Part shown: in pieces, positions 1 through 5,834 of the stretch | Numbering within the stretch: position 1 is the stretch's first letter | How the letters are laid out: each line of letters starts with the position of its first letter | DNA from: an uncultured Mycoplasmatota bacterium | GTDB lineage: Bacteria > Bacillota_I > Bacilli_A > RF39 > UBA660 | DNA: 5,953 nt | Assembly (NCBI GenBank): GCA_900553435.1 | Contig: USDC01000048.1 | Coordinates: 1 to 5,953 of the forward strand | Direction of reading: 5' to 3' | Translations under genes and position numbers: made by a program | The notes under the pieces: model-generated | Seen by the model: the letters and a program-made list of their open reading frames with translations, nothing else | Told to the model about the DNA's origin: nothing | Databases searched by the model: none

Positions 1-766
1 TAATTATAAATATGTATTTGATAATAGGTATGAATTTAATCAAGTGTTTAAAAATTTTATTAATAGAGATTATTTTTTATTAAAGGAAAATAATTATAAT
101 GAATTTATTGATTTTTTAATAGGTAAAAGTAAAATAATTGCAAAACCAATAAATAAAACTAGTAAAATAAATATAGAAGCAATAAGAATTAATGCCAAGA
201 CTGATAGAAAAAAATTATTTGATAGCTTACTCAAAAAGAAGTTAGTGCTTGTTGAGGAATTTCTATATCAAACAAATGAATTAAACAATCTTTGTGAAAG
301 TTGTGTTAATTCAGTACAGATTACTACATTTTTAAATGATAATAAAGAAGTGTCTATATTAAATAGAATTTTTAAAATTGGTAGAGGAAGTCTTCTTAAT
401 TCATTAAATAATGGAGGGTTATATACTTTATTAGATGAAGATGGGAAAATATTATATCCAGCGATTGACTCTGCAGGTAAAAAGTATAATATTCATCCCA
501 AGAGTAAGGTTGATTTTGAGGGGTATAAATTAAAAAATATAAAAGAATTAGAAGAATTTGTTACATATATTGCTAAAGAATTTGATGAGGTTAGATATGT
601 AACTTGGGATGTAACACTTACTAGTAGTGGACCTGTGTTAATTGCTGCGGATTACGTTCCAAGAATATTTAATATTAAACCTAGTATAATAAGTGATTTT
701 AAAGGATTAAAAAAGAAATACGAAAAAGAATTTGAAAAGGGTGAGATATATGAAAGAAATAGCTAA
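1..766 (+). CDS. Sugar-transfer-associated ATP-grasp protein, 5' end outside window, possibly degenerate
   Basis: The frame is open from base 2, so the gene starts upstream of the window. The GTG at 44 has no ribosome binding site and lies inside a conserved block (DNRYEF...F..FINRDYF), so it is not the start. Landmarks of the sugar-transfer-associated ATP-grasp family (ATPgrasp_ST) follow in order: an AKP strand near base 150, VEEFLYQ near 253-273, an SVNSVQ block matching the family's SvNTxR, GRGS, NGGLY, IHPKSKVDFEGY (about 490-525), and YVTWDVTLTSSGPVLI near the end. Members are thought to ligate or modify envelope-linked substrates using ATP; no substrate can be named here. Several family positions are altered: the Gly-rich loop after KP is missing, the Arg of NTxR is Gln, and the closing IEGN metal-binding motif reads IAAD. 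It overlaps the PAP2 gene by 17 nt. Family assignment is fairly secure; catalytic activity is doubtful. Confidence 0.8.
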   Translation, partial: NYKYVFDNRYEFNQVFKNFINRDYFLLKENNYNEFIDFLIGKSKIIAKPINKTSKINIEAIRINAKTDRKKLFDSLLKKKLVLVEEFLYQTNELNNLCESCVNSVQITTFLNDNKEVSILNRIFKIGRGSLLNSLNNGGLYTLLDEDGKILYPAIDSAGKKYNIHPKSKVDFEGYKLKNIKELEEFVTYIAKEFDEVRYVTWDVTLTSSGPVLIAADYVPRIFNIKPSIISDFKGLKKKYEKEFEKGEIYERNS

Positions 767-1424
767 CGAGAGTTTTAATATTTTAAGGCGTGTTATTATT
801 TTAGTAGCTATTTTTTTGATAATAATAATAGGATGTATTATTTGTAAATATACGGTAATGCAACAAATTCAGGATATAGATGAGGCTGTATACCTTTTCT
901 TTAAAGAATTTATGGTAAGTGAGCCAATTACTAAAGCTATGAAATTTGTTACATTTTTTGGTAGTGAGTATATTTTTATTCCTATAATAATATTAATTTT
1001 AATAGGTTTAAAAGATAAAAGATATGGTATGTTTATGGCAATAAATTTAATTTGGGTATATGTAATGAATTTCATTTTAAAAAATATTTTTGTAAGACCC
1101 AGACCAATCTCAGAGTTAGTACCAGATATCACAGGATATAGTTTTCCTAGTTCACATGTAATGTGTGCGATTGCATTTTATGGAATGTTATGTGTTTTAG
1201 TTTGCACTACGTTTAAAGATAAGCTAATAAAAAGAGCAGTTATAATACTTTCTAGTTTACTTATTTTTCTTATTTCACTCTCAAGACTTTATTTACAAAT
1301 ACACTATTTAAGTGATGTTTTAATGGGGCTTGTTTTCGGTGGACTTTGCCTATTAATATTTATCAGTATTATTAGAGCAATAGATAATGAAAGAAGAAAT
1401 TCTGTAGAAAGAGTTGTTAAATAA
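750..1424 (+). CDS. PAP2-family integral membrane phosphatase
   Basis: This 224-residue protein has several hydrophobic helices, at about residues 15-32, 74-87, 95-110, 137-152, 163-177 and 190-208. All three signature motifs of the PAP2 (type 2 phosphatidic acid phosphatase) superfamily are intact: KX6RP (K111...R118 P119), PSSH (133-136) and SRX5HX3D (S178 R179...H185...D189). H185 would be the phosphohistidine nucleophile and H136 the acid. Family members dephosphorylate lipid phosphates such as undecaprenyl pyrophosphate, phosphatidylglycerophosphate or phosphatidate, with the active site on the outer membrane face; the substrate cannot be told from sequence. I chose ATG 750 over the in-frame TTG at 732 because AAAAGGGTGAG sits just upstream at the right spacing. 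The start lies inside the ATP-grasp gene and the stop shares one base with the patatin ATG, so translation is probably coupled. Confidence 0.93.
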   Translation: MKEIANESFNILRRVIILVAIFLIIIIGCIICKYTVMQQIQDIDEAVYLFFKEFMVSEPITKAMKFVTFFGSEYIFIPIIILILIGLKDKRYGMFMAINLIWVYVMNFILKNIFVRPRPISELVPDITGYSFPSSHVMCAIAFYGMLCVLVCTTFKDKLIKRAVIILSSLLIFLISLSRLYLQIHYLSDVLMGLVFGGLCLLIFISIIRAIDNERRNSVERVVK

Positions 1425-2479
1425 TGATTGGTGTAGTACTTGAAGGTGGCGGAGCAAAAGGTGCTTACCACGCTGGAGCAATTAAAGCTTTATTAGATAA
1501 AGGAATTATTATTGATGGAGTAGTTGGAACTTCAATAGGTTCTATTAATGCTGCGTTTGTATGTGCTGGCGAATATAAAAAAATGATTAAATTATGGAAA
1601 AGTACAACTACAAATGATTTAATTGGAATAGATAATGAATTAATAGATAATATTTATCATAAAAAAATATCTAAAAAGGTTATTTTTGGAACGCTAAAAA
1701 CTACAATTGATATTTTAAAAAATGCTGGTGTAGATACTACAAAATTAAAAAAAATATTAAATGAGAATATAAATGAGAAGAAAATAAGAGATAGTGTAGT
1801 TGATTTTGGACTTGTTACATATAATTTAAGTGATAGGAAACCAGAGGAAGTTTTTAAAGAAGATATTCCTAAGGGTAAGTTAATAGAATATTTAATTGCT
1901 AGTTGTTATTTACCTGTGTTTAAAAGCGAAAAGATAATTGATAATAAATATTATTTAGATGGTGGTTTTTATGATAATTTACCTATCTCAATGTTATTAA
2001 AAAAGAATTATAAAAAAGTTTATGCAATACGTACAGGTGCATTAGGCAGGGTAAAGAAGCCAAGTTTAAAAGAAGACCAAGAGGTAATATATATTAAACC
2101 TAAAGAAAGGCTTGGAACGGTACTTGTTTTTACTCCAGAGAAAAATGAAAGAAATATGAAACTTGGTTATTATGATACTTTAAGAGCAATTGATAATTTA
2201 GATGGAACAAAATATTATATAAAAAATAAAAAACCAGAATATTTTGATAAAATTTTAAGAAAAATAACACCATATATGTTAGATGCTTTAATGAAAGAAT
2301 TTAAAACAAAAAATAAAAAAACTTTAACAATTAAAGTATTAGAAAAATTATCTGAAGAATATTATATAAATAGATTTAAAGTTTATAGTTTACCAAGTTT
2401 AATTCTTAAGCTTAAATTTGCAGTAAAAATAAATAATAAATATTATGATTTTATAAAAAATATTAAATTAAAGTTTTAA
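1424..2479 (+). CDS. Patatin-like phospholipase (lipid acyl hydrolase)
   Basis: This 351-residue protein belongs to the patatin-like family, probably cytoplasmic or peripheral at the membrane, as no signal peptide or membrane helix is visible. The N-terminus carries the Gly-rich oxyanion-hole motif GGGAKG (residues 8-13). The nucleophile elbow is GTSIGS with Ser37, the conserved ASCYLPVF block is at 159-166, and DGG supplies the catalytic Asp179. The dyad is therefore complete. Such enzymes cleave acyl chains from phospholipids or other lipid esters; the substrate is unknown. The Lys-rich C-terminal half (about 230-351) is less recognisable. The start codon overlaps the stop of the PAP2 gene (TAATG), with AGAAAGAG a few bases upstream as a weak ribosome binding site. 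Placement with a lipid phosphatase suggests membrane-lipid turnover or remodelling, which is inference. Confidence 0.92.
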   Translation: MIGVVLEGGGAKGAYHAGAIKALLDKGIIIDGVVGTSIGSINAAFVCAGEYKKMIKLWKSTTTNDLIGIDNELIDNIYHKKISKKVIFGTLKTTIDILKNAGVDTTKLKKILNENINEKKIRDSVVDFGLVTYNLSDRKPEEVFKEDIPKGKLIEYLIASCYLPVFKSEKIIDNKYYLDGGFYDNLPISMLLKKNYKKVYAIRTGALGRVKKPSLKEDQEVIYIKPKERLGTVLVFTPEKNERNMKLGYYDTLRAIDNLDGTKYYIKNKKPEYFDKILRKITPYMLDALMKEFKTKNKKTLTIKVLEKLSEEYYINRFKVYSLPSLILKLKFAVKINNKYYDFIKNIKLKF

Positions 2480-2484
2480 AATTA

Positions 2485-2510
2485 GTAAAAATATGTTATT
2501 ATATTTTTAC
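2485..2510. repeat. Perfect 10-bp inverted repeat between patatin gene and tRNA-Gly
   Basis: GTAAAAATAT (2485-2494) and ATATTTTTAC (2501-2510) are exact reverse complements around a 6-nt loop. The hairpin starts 6 nt after the patatin stop and ends 2 nt before the mature tRNA. It has no T tract after the stem, so it is not a textbook terminator. It may slow or end the upstream operon transcript, or mark a processing point ahead of the tRNA. It overlaps the possible tRNA promoter. Confidence 0.55.
2494..2502 (+). promoter_or_regulatory. Possible extended -10 promoter for tRNA-Gly
   Basis: TGTTATTAT matches an extended -10 element (TG-N-TATTAT). It would start transcription a few bases before the mature tRNA 5' end at 2513. 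The position 17 bp upstream (TTTTAA, 2474-2479) is a poor -35. The tRNA could instead be transcribed by read-through from the upstream operon, so this is a weak call. Confidence 0.3.
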
Positions 2511-2512
2511 AT

Positions 2513-2587
2513 GCAGGTGTAGTATAATGGTTATTATGCGGCCTTGCCAAGGCTGAGATGCCGGTTCAATTCCGGTCACTTGCTCCA
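2513..2587 (+). tRNA. tRNA-Gly (anticodon GCC)
   Basis: A full cloverleaf can be drawn. The acceptor stem is GCAGGTG with CACTTGC, containing one G-T pair. The anticodon stem is CGGCC/GGCTG, closing the 7-base loop TTGCCAA with anticodon GCC. The T arm is GCCGG-TTCAATT-CCGGT. The discriminator base is T (2584), as expected for bacterial tRNA-Gly, and CCA is encoded (2585-2587). It reads GGC and GGU codons. It stands alone, with no neighbouring tRNA gene in the window. Confidence 0.97.
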
Positions 2588-2599
2588 ATTTAATATTAA

Positions 2600-2622
2600 G
2601 CCTTGAATTTCAAGGTTTTTTT
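2600..2622 (+). terminator. Intrinsic terminator after tRNA-Gly
   Basis: CCTTGA (2601-2606) pairs with TCAAGG (2610-2615) across a 3-nt loop, followed directly by seven T residues (2616-2622). It lies 13 nt past the tRNA 3' end and would end its transcript. Confidence 0.88.
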
Positions 2623-2689
2623 GATGTTTGAATATAATTAGGTACTATTTTACGTACTACCTTTTATAAAATTAAACTTTAAAATTTTT

Positions 2690-2736
2690 AAAAAAAAGAT
2701 TATCTATATTTTTAAATCAATTTCGATAATCTTTTT
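2690..2736 (-). terminator. Intrinsic terminator of the dCMP deaminase fusion gene
   Basis: Read on the minus strand, AAAAAGATTATC (2736-2725) pairs perfectly with GATAATCTTTTT (2704-2693) across a 20-nt loop. The run of T residues continues to 2690. The first arm lies inside the last codons of the restored deaminase frame and the second begins at the TAG stop. This supports the gene ending at 2704 rather than at the premature stop near 2862. The A tract on the other side of the stem might let it work weakly in both directions. Confidence 0.75.
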
Positions 2737-4040
2737 ATTTTCTAAACTCAATTGTCTATATTTGACTCCACAAATATCAAATAATCTTTTAGAAGCAATA
2801 GTTTCTTCAGTATCTTTATATTTATCAGATAAATATATTACTTCTTTAATACCTGACTGTATTATTTCTTTAGCACATTCATTACATGGAAATAATGAAA
2901 CATAGAATTTTCAAAATCTTTTCTATGACCTCTATAATTTAATATTGCATTTCTCTCAGCATGTACAACATACATGTATTTTGTTTGTAATTTATCTCCC
3001 TCACGCATCCATGGGAATGCTTCATCTTTATATCCGTTAGGTGTCCCATTATAACCAATTGACAATATTCTATTATCACTACTAACTATAGTAGCTCCTA
3101 CTTGTGTGTTTGGGTCTTTACTCCTTTTAGCAGATAGTTTAGCAACAGCCATAAAATATTCATCCCAGTTTAAATAGTCTTTTCTTTCTTTTTCAAATAT
3201 TTGATGTTTTGTTTTCCATTTTTCATATTTTTCTTTTTCTTCTTCTTTGTCAAATTCTTCATAATAGTGTTTAAAAATATAATTGTTTTTAATTTTGTTT
3301 TCTTCTAATATTTTTGTTTCAACAACAATATTTTTATTTTCTTTAATCCAATTTTTAATTTCTTTATTTATTTTTTCATAATAATAAATTCTTATAGGAA
3401 GCTTATATTTTGATAAAAATAAAGAAATGTTTTTTAATTCTTCTTTATAATTATTAGAAATTAAATATAATAAAGTAATTACATTATCATCTTTAAATAT
3501 CTTTTTATCTTTATTTATTAAGTAGTTTTGTTTTAATTTTTTTTCAAAATTTACTAGATTTTTTAAATAATTTGGATTAGTTAAAGATTCTTTAGAAATA
3601 GTATTTAAATATAAATATAATTTTAATGGAATATTATATTTTTCTATTAAATTTTTAATTTCTTTTAAATTATTTTCAAAAAAATTTGTTGAAGCAGAAA
3701 GTTTATATCCAATAAGTTTATAATTAAGTTTTTCTTTTAATTCATTTTCATATTTTATTATTTCTTCTATTAAGTTTAAGTTTGAAATATTTTCTATATT
3801 AAAAGTAATTATAAGTTTATTATTATTAGTTCTTTTAATATCATTTTTTGTTAAAGTTTTATATAAACAATTTAAGTAATCTTTTACTTCAATGTTTTTG
3901 CTTTTTAAATTATTAATTGGAATATAAATTTTATCAACACTATTATCTATATTTAATATCATTTCTATTGTTTTATCGTCCGAAATAAAAACATGTTTTA
4001 AAAAATTGTTATCATCTTTAAAAATATTTGTTTTAAACAT
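2704..4040 (-). pseudogene. dCMP deaminase fused to unknown N-terminal region, frameshifted before the PCxxC zinc motif
   Basis: ATG at 4040 is preceded by AGAGGTG at 5-nt spacing. Frame one gives 392 residues, to a premature TAA at 2862. Residues 1 to about 280 match nothing I recognise: rich in Lys, Asn, Ile and Glu, with alternating strand- and helix-like segments, no P-loop and a charged stretch at 262-280. From about 288 the protein is a clear deoxycytidylate deaminase (dCMP to dUMP): [28 protein letters not shown] and the zinc/catalytic HAERNAI (H360, E362). After M380 homology jumps to the next frame, which supplies [12 protein letters not shown] (zinc ligands C388 and C391, restored numbering), [11 protein letters not shown] and a normal end at TAG 2704. 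Only one TATGTTT is present at 2898-2904. A second tandem copy (+7 nt) would restore a 447-residue protein with the family's usual FYVSLFPC. As read, the enzyme lacks two of its three zinc ligands. The rest looks intact, so the break is recent or a sequence error. Confidence 0.85.
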
Positions 4041-4058
4041 AATTACACCTCTATTTTA

Positions 4059-4087
4059 ATTATAAAAAAAATAAACATTTTTTACAA
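4059..4087 (-). promoter_or_regulatory. Sigma-A-type promoter of the dCMP deaminase fusion gene
   Basis: On the minus strand, TTGTAA (4087-4082) and a perfect TATAAT (4064-4059) are separated by exactly 17 nt. Transcription would begin near 4052, giving a leader of only about a dozen bases that is mostly the ribosome binding site. The element lies within the terminator of the preceding flavodoxin operon. Confidence 0.7.
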
Positions 4088-4096
4088 ACGTTTATT
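4064..4096 (-). terminator. Intrinsic terminator of the flavodoxin operon
   Basis: On the minus strand, AATAAAC (4096-4090) pairs with GTTTATT (4076-4070), and a T tract runs on to 4064. It starts 2 nt after the stop of the cytosolic flavodoxin gene. The stem is short and AT-only apart from one G-C pair, so it may leak. Its T tract also forms part of the spacer of the next promoter. Confidence 0.65.
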
Positions 4097-4097
4097 C

Positions 4098-4577
4098 TTA
4101 ATTATTAATCCAATTTTTAATTTCATCTTCTGCTTCATAACCATTAAATCTTTTAGCATCAATAAAGTTAATGTTAGGATATGTGTTTCTTAAATCACTT
4201 AAGCTTCCACTCGCACCACTTCCACCAGAGGTTACAAAAATATATACTTTTTTGTTTTCTAAATTATTCTTTTCAATAAAAGTATTTATAATTCGAGGTG
4301 CAGTATACCACCAAACAGGAAAACCGATAATTATAGTTTCATAATTATCTAAGTTTATATTTTCATTACTTATATTAGGCCTACTATTTTTATCTTCCAT
4401 TTCTAATGAAGAACGGCTGTTTTTATTATTCCAATCTAAATCCAAATTTGTGTATTTTTCAGTTGGAGTTATTTCTACTAAATCTGCATTTACTGCTTCT
4501 TTAATATTTTCTGCGACCTTTTTTGTTGTACCTGTTGCTGAAAAGAATGTTACTATTGTTTTATTCAATTTTTTCAT
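4098..4577 (-). CDS. Flavodoxin-like protein, cytosolic
   Basis: This is a short-chain flavodoxin of up to 159 residues, closest in pattern to the Flavodoxin_4 type. The FMN phosphate loop is SATGTTK (residues 13-19). The flavin-flanking loops are GFPVWWYTAP (85-94), with a tryptophan to stack on the isoalloxazine, and TSGGSG (116-121). There is no signal or membrane segment, so it should act in the cytosol as an FMN electron carrier or NAD(P)H-dependent reductase; the partner is unknown. The start is uncertain. AAGGAG directly abuts ATG 4577 with no spacer, whereas an in-frame TTG at 4568 (Leu4) lies 9 nt downstream and would give the typical N-terminus MNKTIVTFFSATGTT. It follows the membrane-anchored paralogue with only 4 nt between stop and ATG, so the two are cotranscribed. 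Confidence 0.9.
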   Translation of the reverse strand: MKKLNKTIVTFFSATGTTKKVAENIKEAVNADLVEITPTEKYTNLDLDWNNKNSRSSLEMEDKNSRPNISNENINLDNYETIIIGFPVWWYTAPRIINTFIEKNNLENKKVYIFVTSGGSGASGSLSDLRNTYPNINFIDAKRFNGYEAEDEIKNWINN

Positions 4578-4581
4578 CTCC

Positions 4582-5199
4582 TTAATATTCTAAATTATTT
4601 ATCCAATCTTCAACTTCATCTTTATTAGTATTTAATTTTTCTCCATCTATCCAGTTAATGTTACTATTGTATTCTTTTAAATCGTTCATACTTCGCTTAA
4701 TACCAGAACCACCAGAAGTACAAAAAGGAATTACAGTTTTACCACTTAAATCATTATTATCTAAAAATGTATAAATTATTTTTGGAACTGTTCCCCACCA
4801 TATTGGATAACCTAAAAAGATTGTATCATATGAAGTAGTATCAATATCATTAGATATTTCTGGTCTAGCATCATCACTGTTTTGTTCTCTGTTAGCTCTA
4901 GAGTTATCATTTGAGTAATCTATATCTTCATCTGTATATTTCTCTTGTGGTATTATTTCAAAGATATCTGCGTTAGTCGCGTCTTTTATGTAACCAGCCA
5001 CTTCTTTAGTATTTCCTGTTACTGAAAAGTATATAACTGCGGCATCTTTAAAATTGTTATTGTTTTCGTTTGTTTTGTTTTCTTCTGCAGTAGGTGTTTG
5101 CTCGACCGTTTTACTTTCATTATTTTTATAAATAAGGAAAATAACTCCTCCAATAACTAAAATACCTAAAATTATTATTAATATAATTTTTTTACTCAA
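4582..5199 (-). CDS. Membrane-anchored flavodoxin-like protein
   Basis: This 205-residue protein has a basic N-terminus (SKK), one hydrophobic helix (about residues 5-24), a hydrophilic Asn/Glu/Thr linker (25-50) and a flavodoxin domain (51-205). The FMN phosphate loop is SVTGNT (59-64). GYPIWWGTVP (130-139) and CTSGGSG (160-166) are the flavin-contact loops. No lipobox Cys follows the helix, so it is predicted as a signal-anchored protein with the flavodoxin on the outer face; the linker length suits reach from the membrane or wall. It may pass electrons to extracytoplasmic thiols, quinones or metals, which is inference. The start is TTG 5199, set by AAAGGAG about 8 nt upstream; no in-frame ATG serves. 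It is first in the two-gene operon under the MerR-type promoter. It clearly resembles the downstream flavodoxin, suggesting duplication. Confidence 0.9.
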   Translation of the reverse strand: MSKKIILIIILGILVIGGVIFLIYKNNESKTVEQTPTAEENKTNENNNNFKDAAVIYFSVTGNTKEVAGYIKDATNADIFEIIPQEKYTDEDIDYSNDNSRANREQNSDDARPEISNDIDTTSYDTIFLGYPIWWGTVPKIIYTFLDNNDLSGKTVIPFCTSGGSGIKRSMNDLKEYNSNINWIDGEKLNTNKDEVEDWINNLEY

Positions 5200-5223
5200 T
5201 TCTAAATCTCCTTTCTATGTTAA

Positions 5224-5254
5224 TTATAATACCTAAAGCTTACTTTAGGTCAAT
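5224..5254 (-). promoter_or_regulatory. Flavodoxin operon promoter with long 19-bp spacer
   Basis: On the minus strand, TTGACC (5254-5249) and a consensus TATAAT (5229-5224) are 19 nt apart, two more than optimal for sigma-A. Near-consensus hexamers with a 19-20 bp spacer are the hallmark of promoters activated by MerR-family regulators, which untwist the DNA to realign the boxes. Transcription would start near 5217, just ahead of the ribosome binding site of the membrane-anchored flavodoxin. Confidence 0.8.
5232..5251. promoter_or_regulatory. Palindromic operator, probable MerR-family regulator site
   Basis: ACCTAAAG-N4-CTTTAGGT is a perfect 8-4-8 inverted repeat that fills the promoter spacer between -35 and -10 and overlaps the -35 by 3 bases. 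MerR-family activators bind exactly such dyads in the spacer. The arms resemble the CTTAAAG-N4-CTTTAAG site I recall for the aldehyde/thiol-stress regulator AdhR of Bacillus subtilis. No MerR gene is present in the window, so the regulator is encoded elsewhere. The transcribed RNA does not contain the repeat, so a terminator or riboswitch role for this strand is unlikely. Confidence 0.75.
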
Positions 5255-5295
5255 AGTTTTTTAAAATCTATCTAGAAAAAAATAAAAGTTTTAGA

Positions 5296-5301
5296 TATAA
5301 T
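5296..5301 (+). promoter_or_regulatory. Probable -10 box for the two-helix membrane protein gene
   Basis: A consensus TATAAT lies 19 nt before the ATG at 5321. The position 17 bp upstream (CTAGAA, 5273-5278) is a poor -35, and no TGN extension is present. The start would fall near 5308, just ahead of the AAGGA ribosome binding site (5311-5315). The gene is divergent from the flavodoxin operon, with about 40 bp between the two promoters. Confidence 0.4.
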
Positions 5302-5320
5302 AAAAATAGAAAGGATAGAA

Positions 5321-5812
5321 ATGAAAAGTTTAACAGATGAAATTTTAAGAAGTGAAATTCAAACAAATTCAACCGCAGGTATTATATTTCTTTTTGGAAT
5401 GCTTTTTATAGTATTACTTGTAATAATAAAATTATATCTACATAATAAAAAAATGGATAATAATCCTAAATCTATAAAAAAATATGTATATCCCACACTT
5501 ATAGGAATAGTATGTTTTTGGCTTTCTTTCTTTATTTTTAAAGCTTTTACTTTTAAAGCAAGCGATGAATGGTATTTAACCGAAGATAATGTTATTAGAA
5601 CATTTGAAAAAAAGGAAGTGGCTCCTGCGGGTGTTAGAAAAACACATTATTATGCGATTGTTCCAAATAATGATAAAGTTGGAATATCAAAAGCTTTATA
5701 TGAAGAAATTCACTCTGGTGAAGAAGTTTATGTTTTAAGAAAGAAAGATGGTTCTGCAGTTCATATTTATTTAAAGAGCGATTATTTTTATGTAGGGAAA
5801 AGATTAAGGTAA
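5321..5812 (+). CDS. Two-helix membrane protein of unknown function
   Basis: I do not recognise this 163-residue protein. The ATG has AAGGA five bases upstream. Two membrane helices are visible, at about residues 20-40 and 56-74. The short loop between them is basic (HNKK...KSIKK), which by the positive-inside rule puts the loop in the cytosol and both ends outside. The C-terminal part (about 75-163) would then be a small, mostly beta-rich extracytoplasmic domain with segments such as HYYAIVP, EEVYVLR and AVHIYL; no catalytic motif or Cys pair is seen in it. The gene is monocistronic, with its own probable promoter and a terminator that includes its stop codon. It is divergent from the flavodoxins; a functional link is possible but unsupported. 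Confidence 0.75.
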   Translation: MKSLTDEILRSEIQTNSTAGIIFLFGMLFIVLLVIIKLYLHNKKMDNNPKSIKKYVYPTLIGIVCFWLSFFIFKAFTFKASDEWYLTEDNVIRTFEKKEVAPAGVRKTHYYAIVPNNDKVGISKALYEEIHSGEEVYVLRKKDGSAVHIYLKSDYFYVGKRLR

Positions 5813-5834
5813 AGCGAACTAGGCTTTATTTTTT
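5810..5834 (+). terminator. Intrinsic terminator after the two-helix membrane protein
   Basis: TAAAGC (5810-5815, containing the stop codon) pairs with GCTTTA (5823-5828) over a 7-nt loop, followed by six T residues. It separates this gene from the convergent dUTPase fragment, whose stop codon overlaps the T tract. Confidence 0.8.

Noticed and set aside
44..46. GTG 44 as the true start of the ATP-grasp gene
   Set aside because: The frame is open to the window edge, conserved family residues lie before the GTG, and no ribosome binding site precedes it.
732..749. TTG 732 as the start of the PAP2 gene
   Set aside because: The AAAAGGGTGAG ribosome binding site lies between it and ATG 750 and serves the ATG.
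869..1132. Minus-strand open frame of 87 codons inside the PAP2 gene
   Set aside because: It lies wholly within a gene with intact catalytic motifs, has no recognisable protein features, and is best read as a shadow frame.
2640..2662. GTAC-containing imperfect inverted repeat (GGTACTA...TACTACC)
   Set aside because: The pairing is short and interrupted, there is no clear T tract in a useful position, and flanking terminators already account for both sides.
2894..2910. Programmed ribosomal frameshifting in the deaminase gene
   Set aside because: No X-XXY-YYZ slippery heptamer or stop-adjacent slippery site is visible, and residues expected in the family are missing. A deletion of a repeat copy explains the data better.
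2862..4040. AvcD-type NTPase-deaminase phage defence protein
   Set aside because: The N-terminal region has no Walker A motif (no GxxxxGK[S/T]), so only the deaminase half would match.
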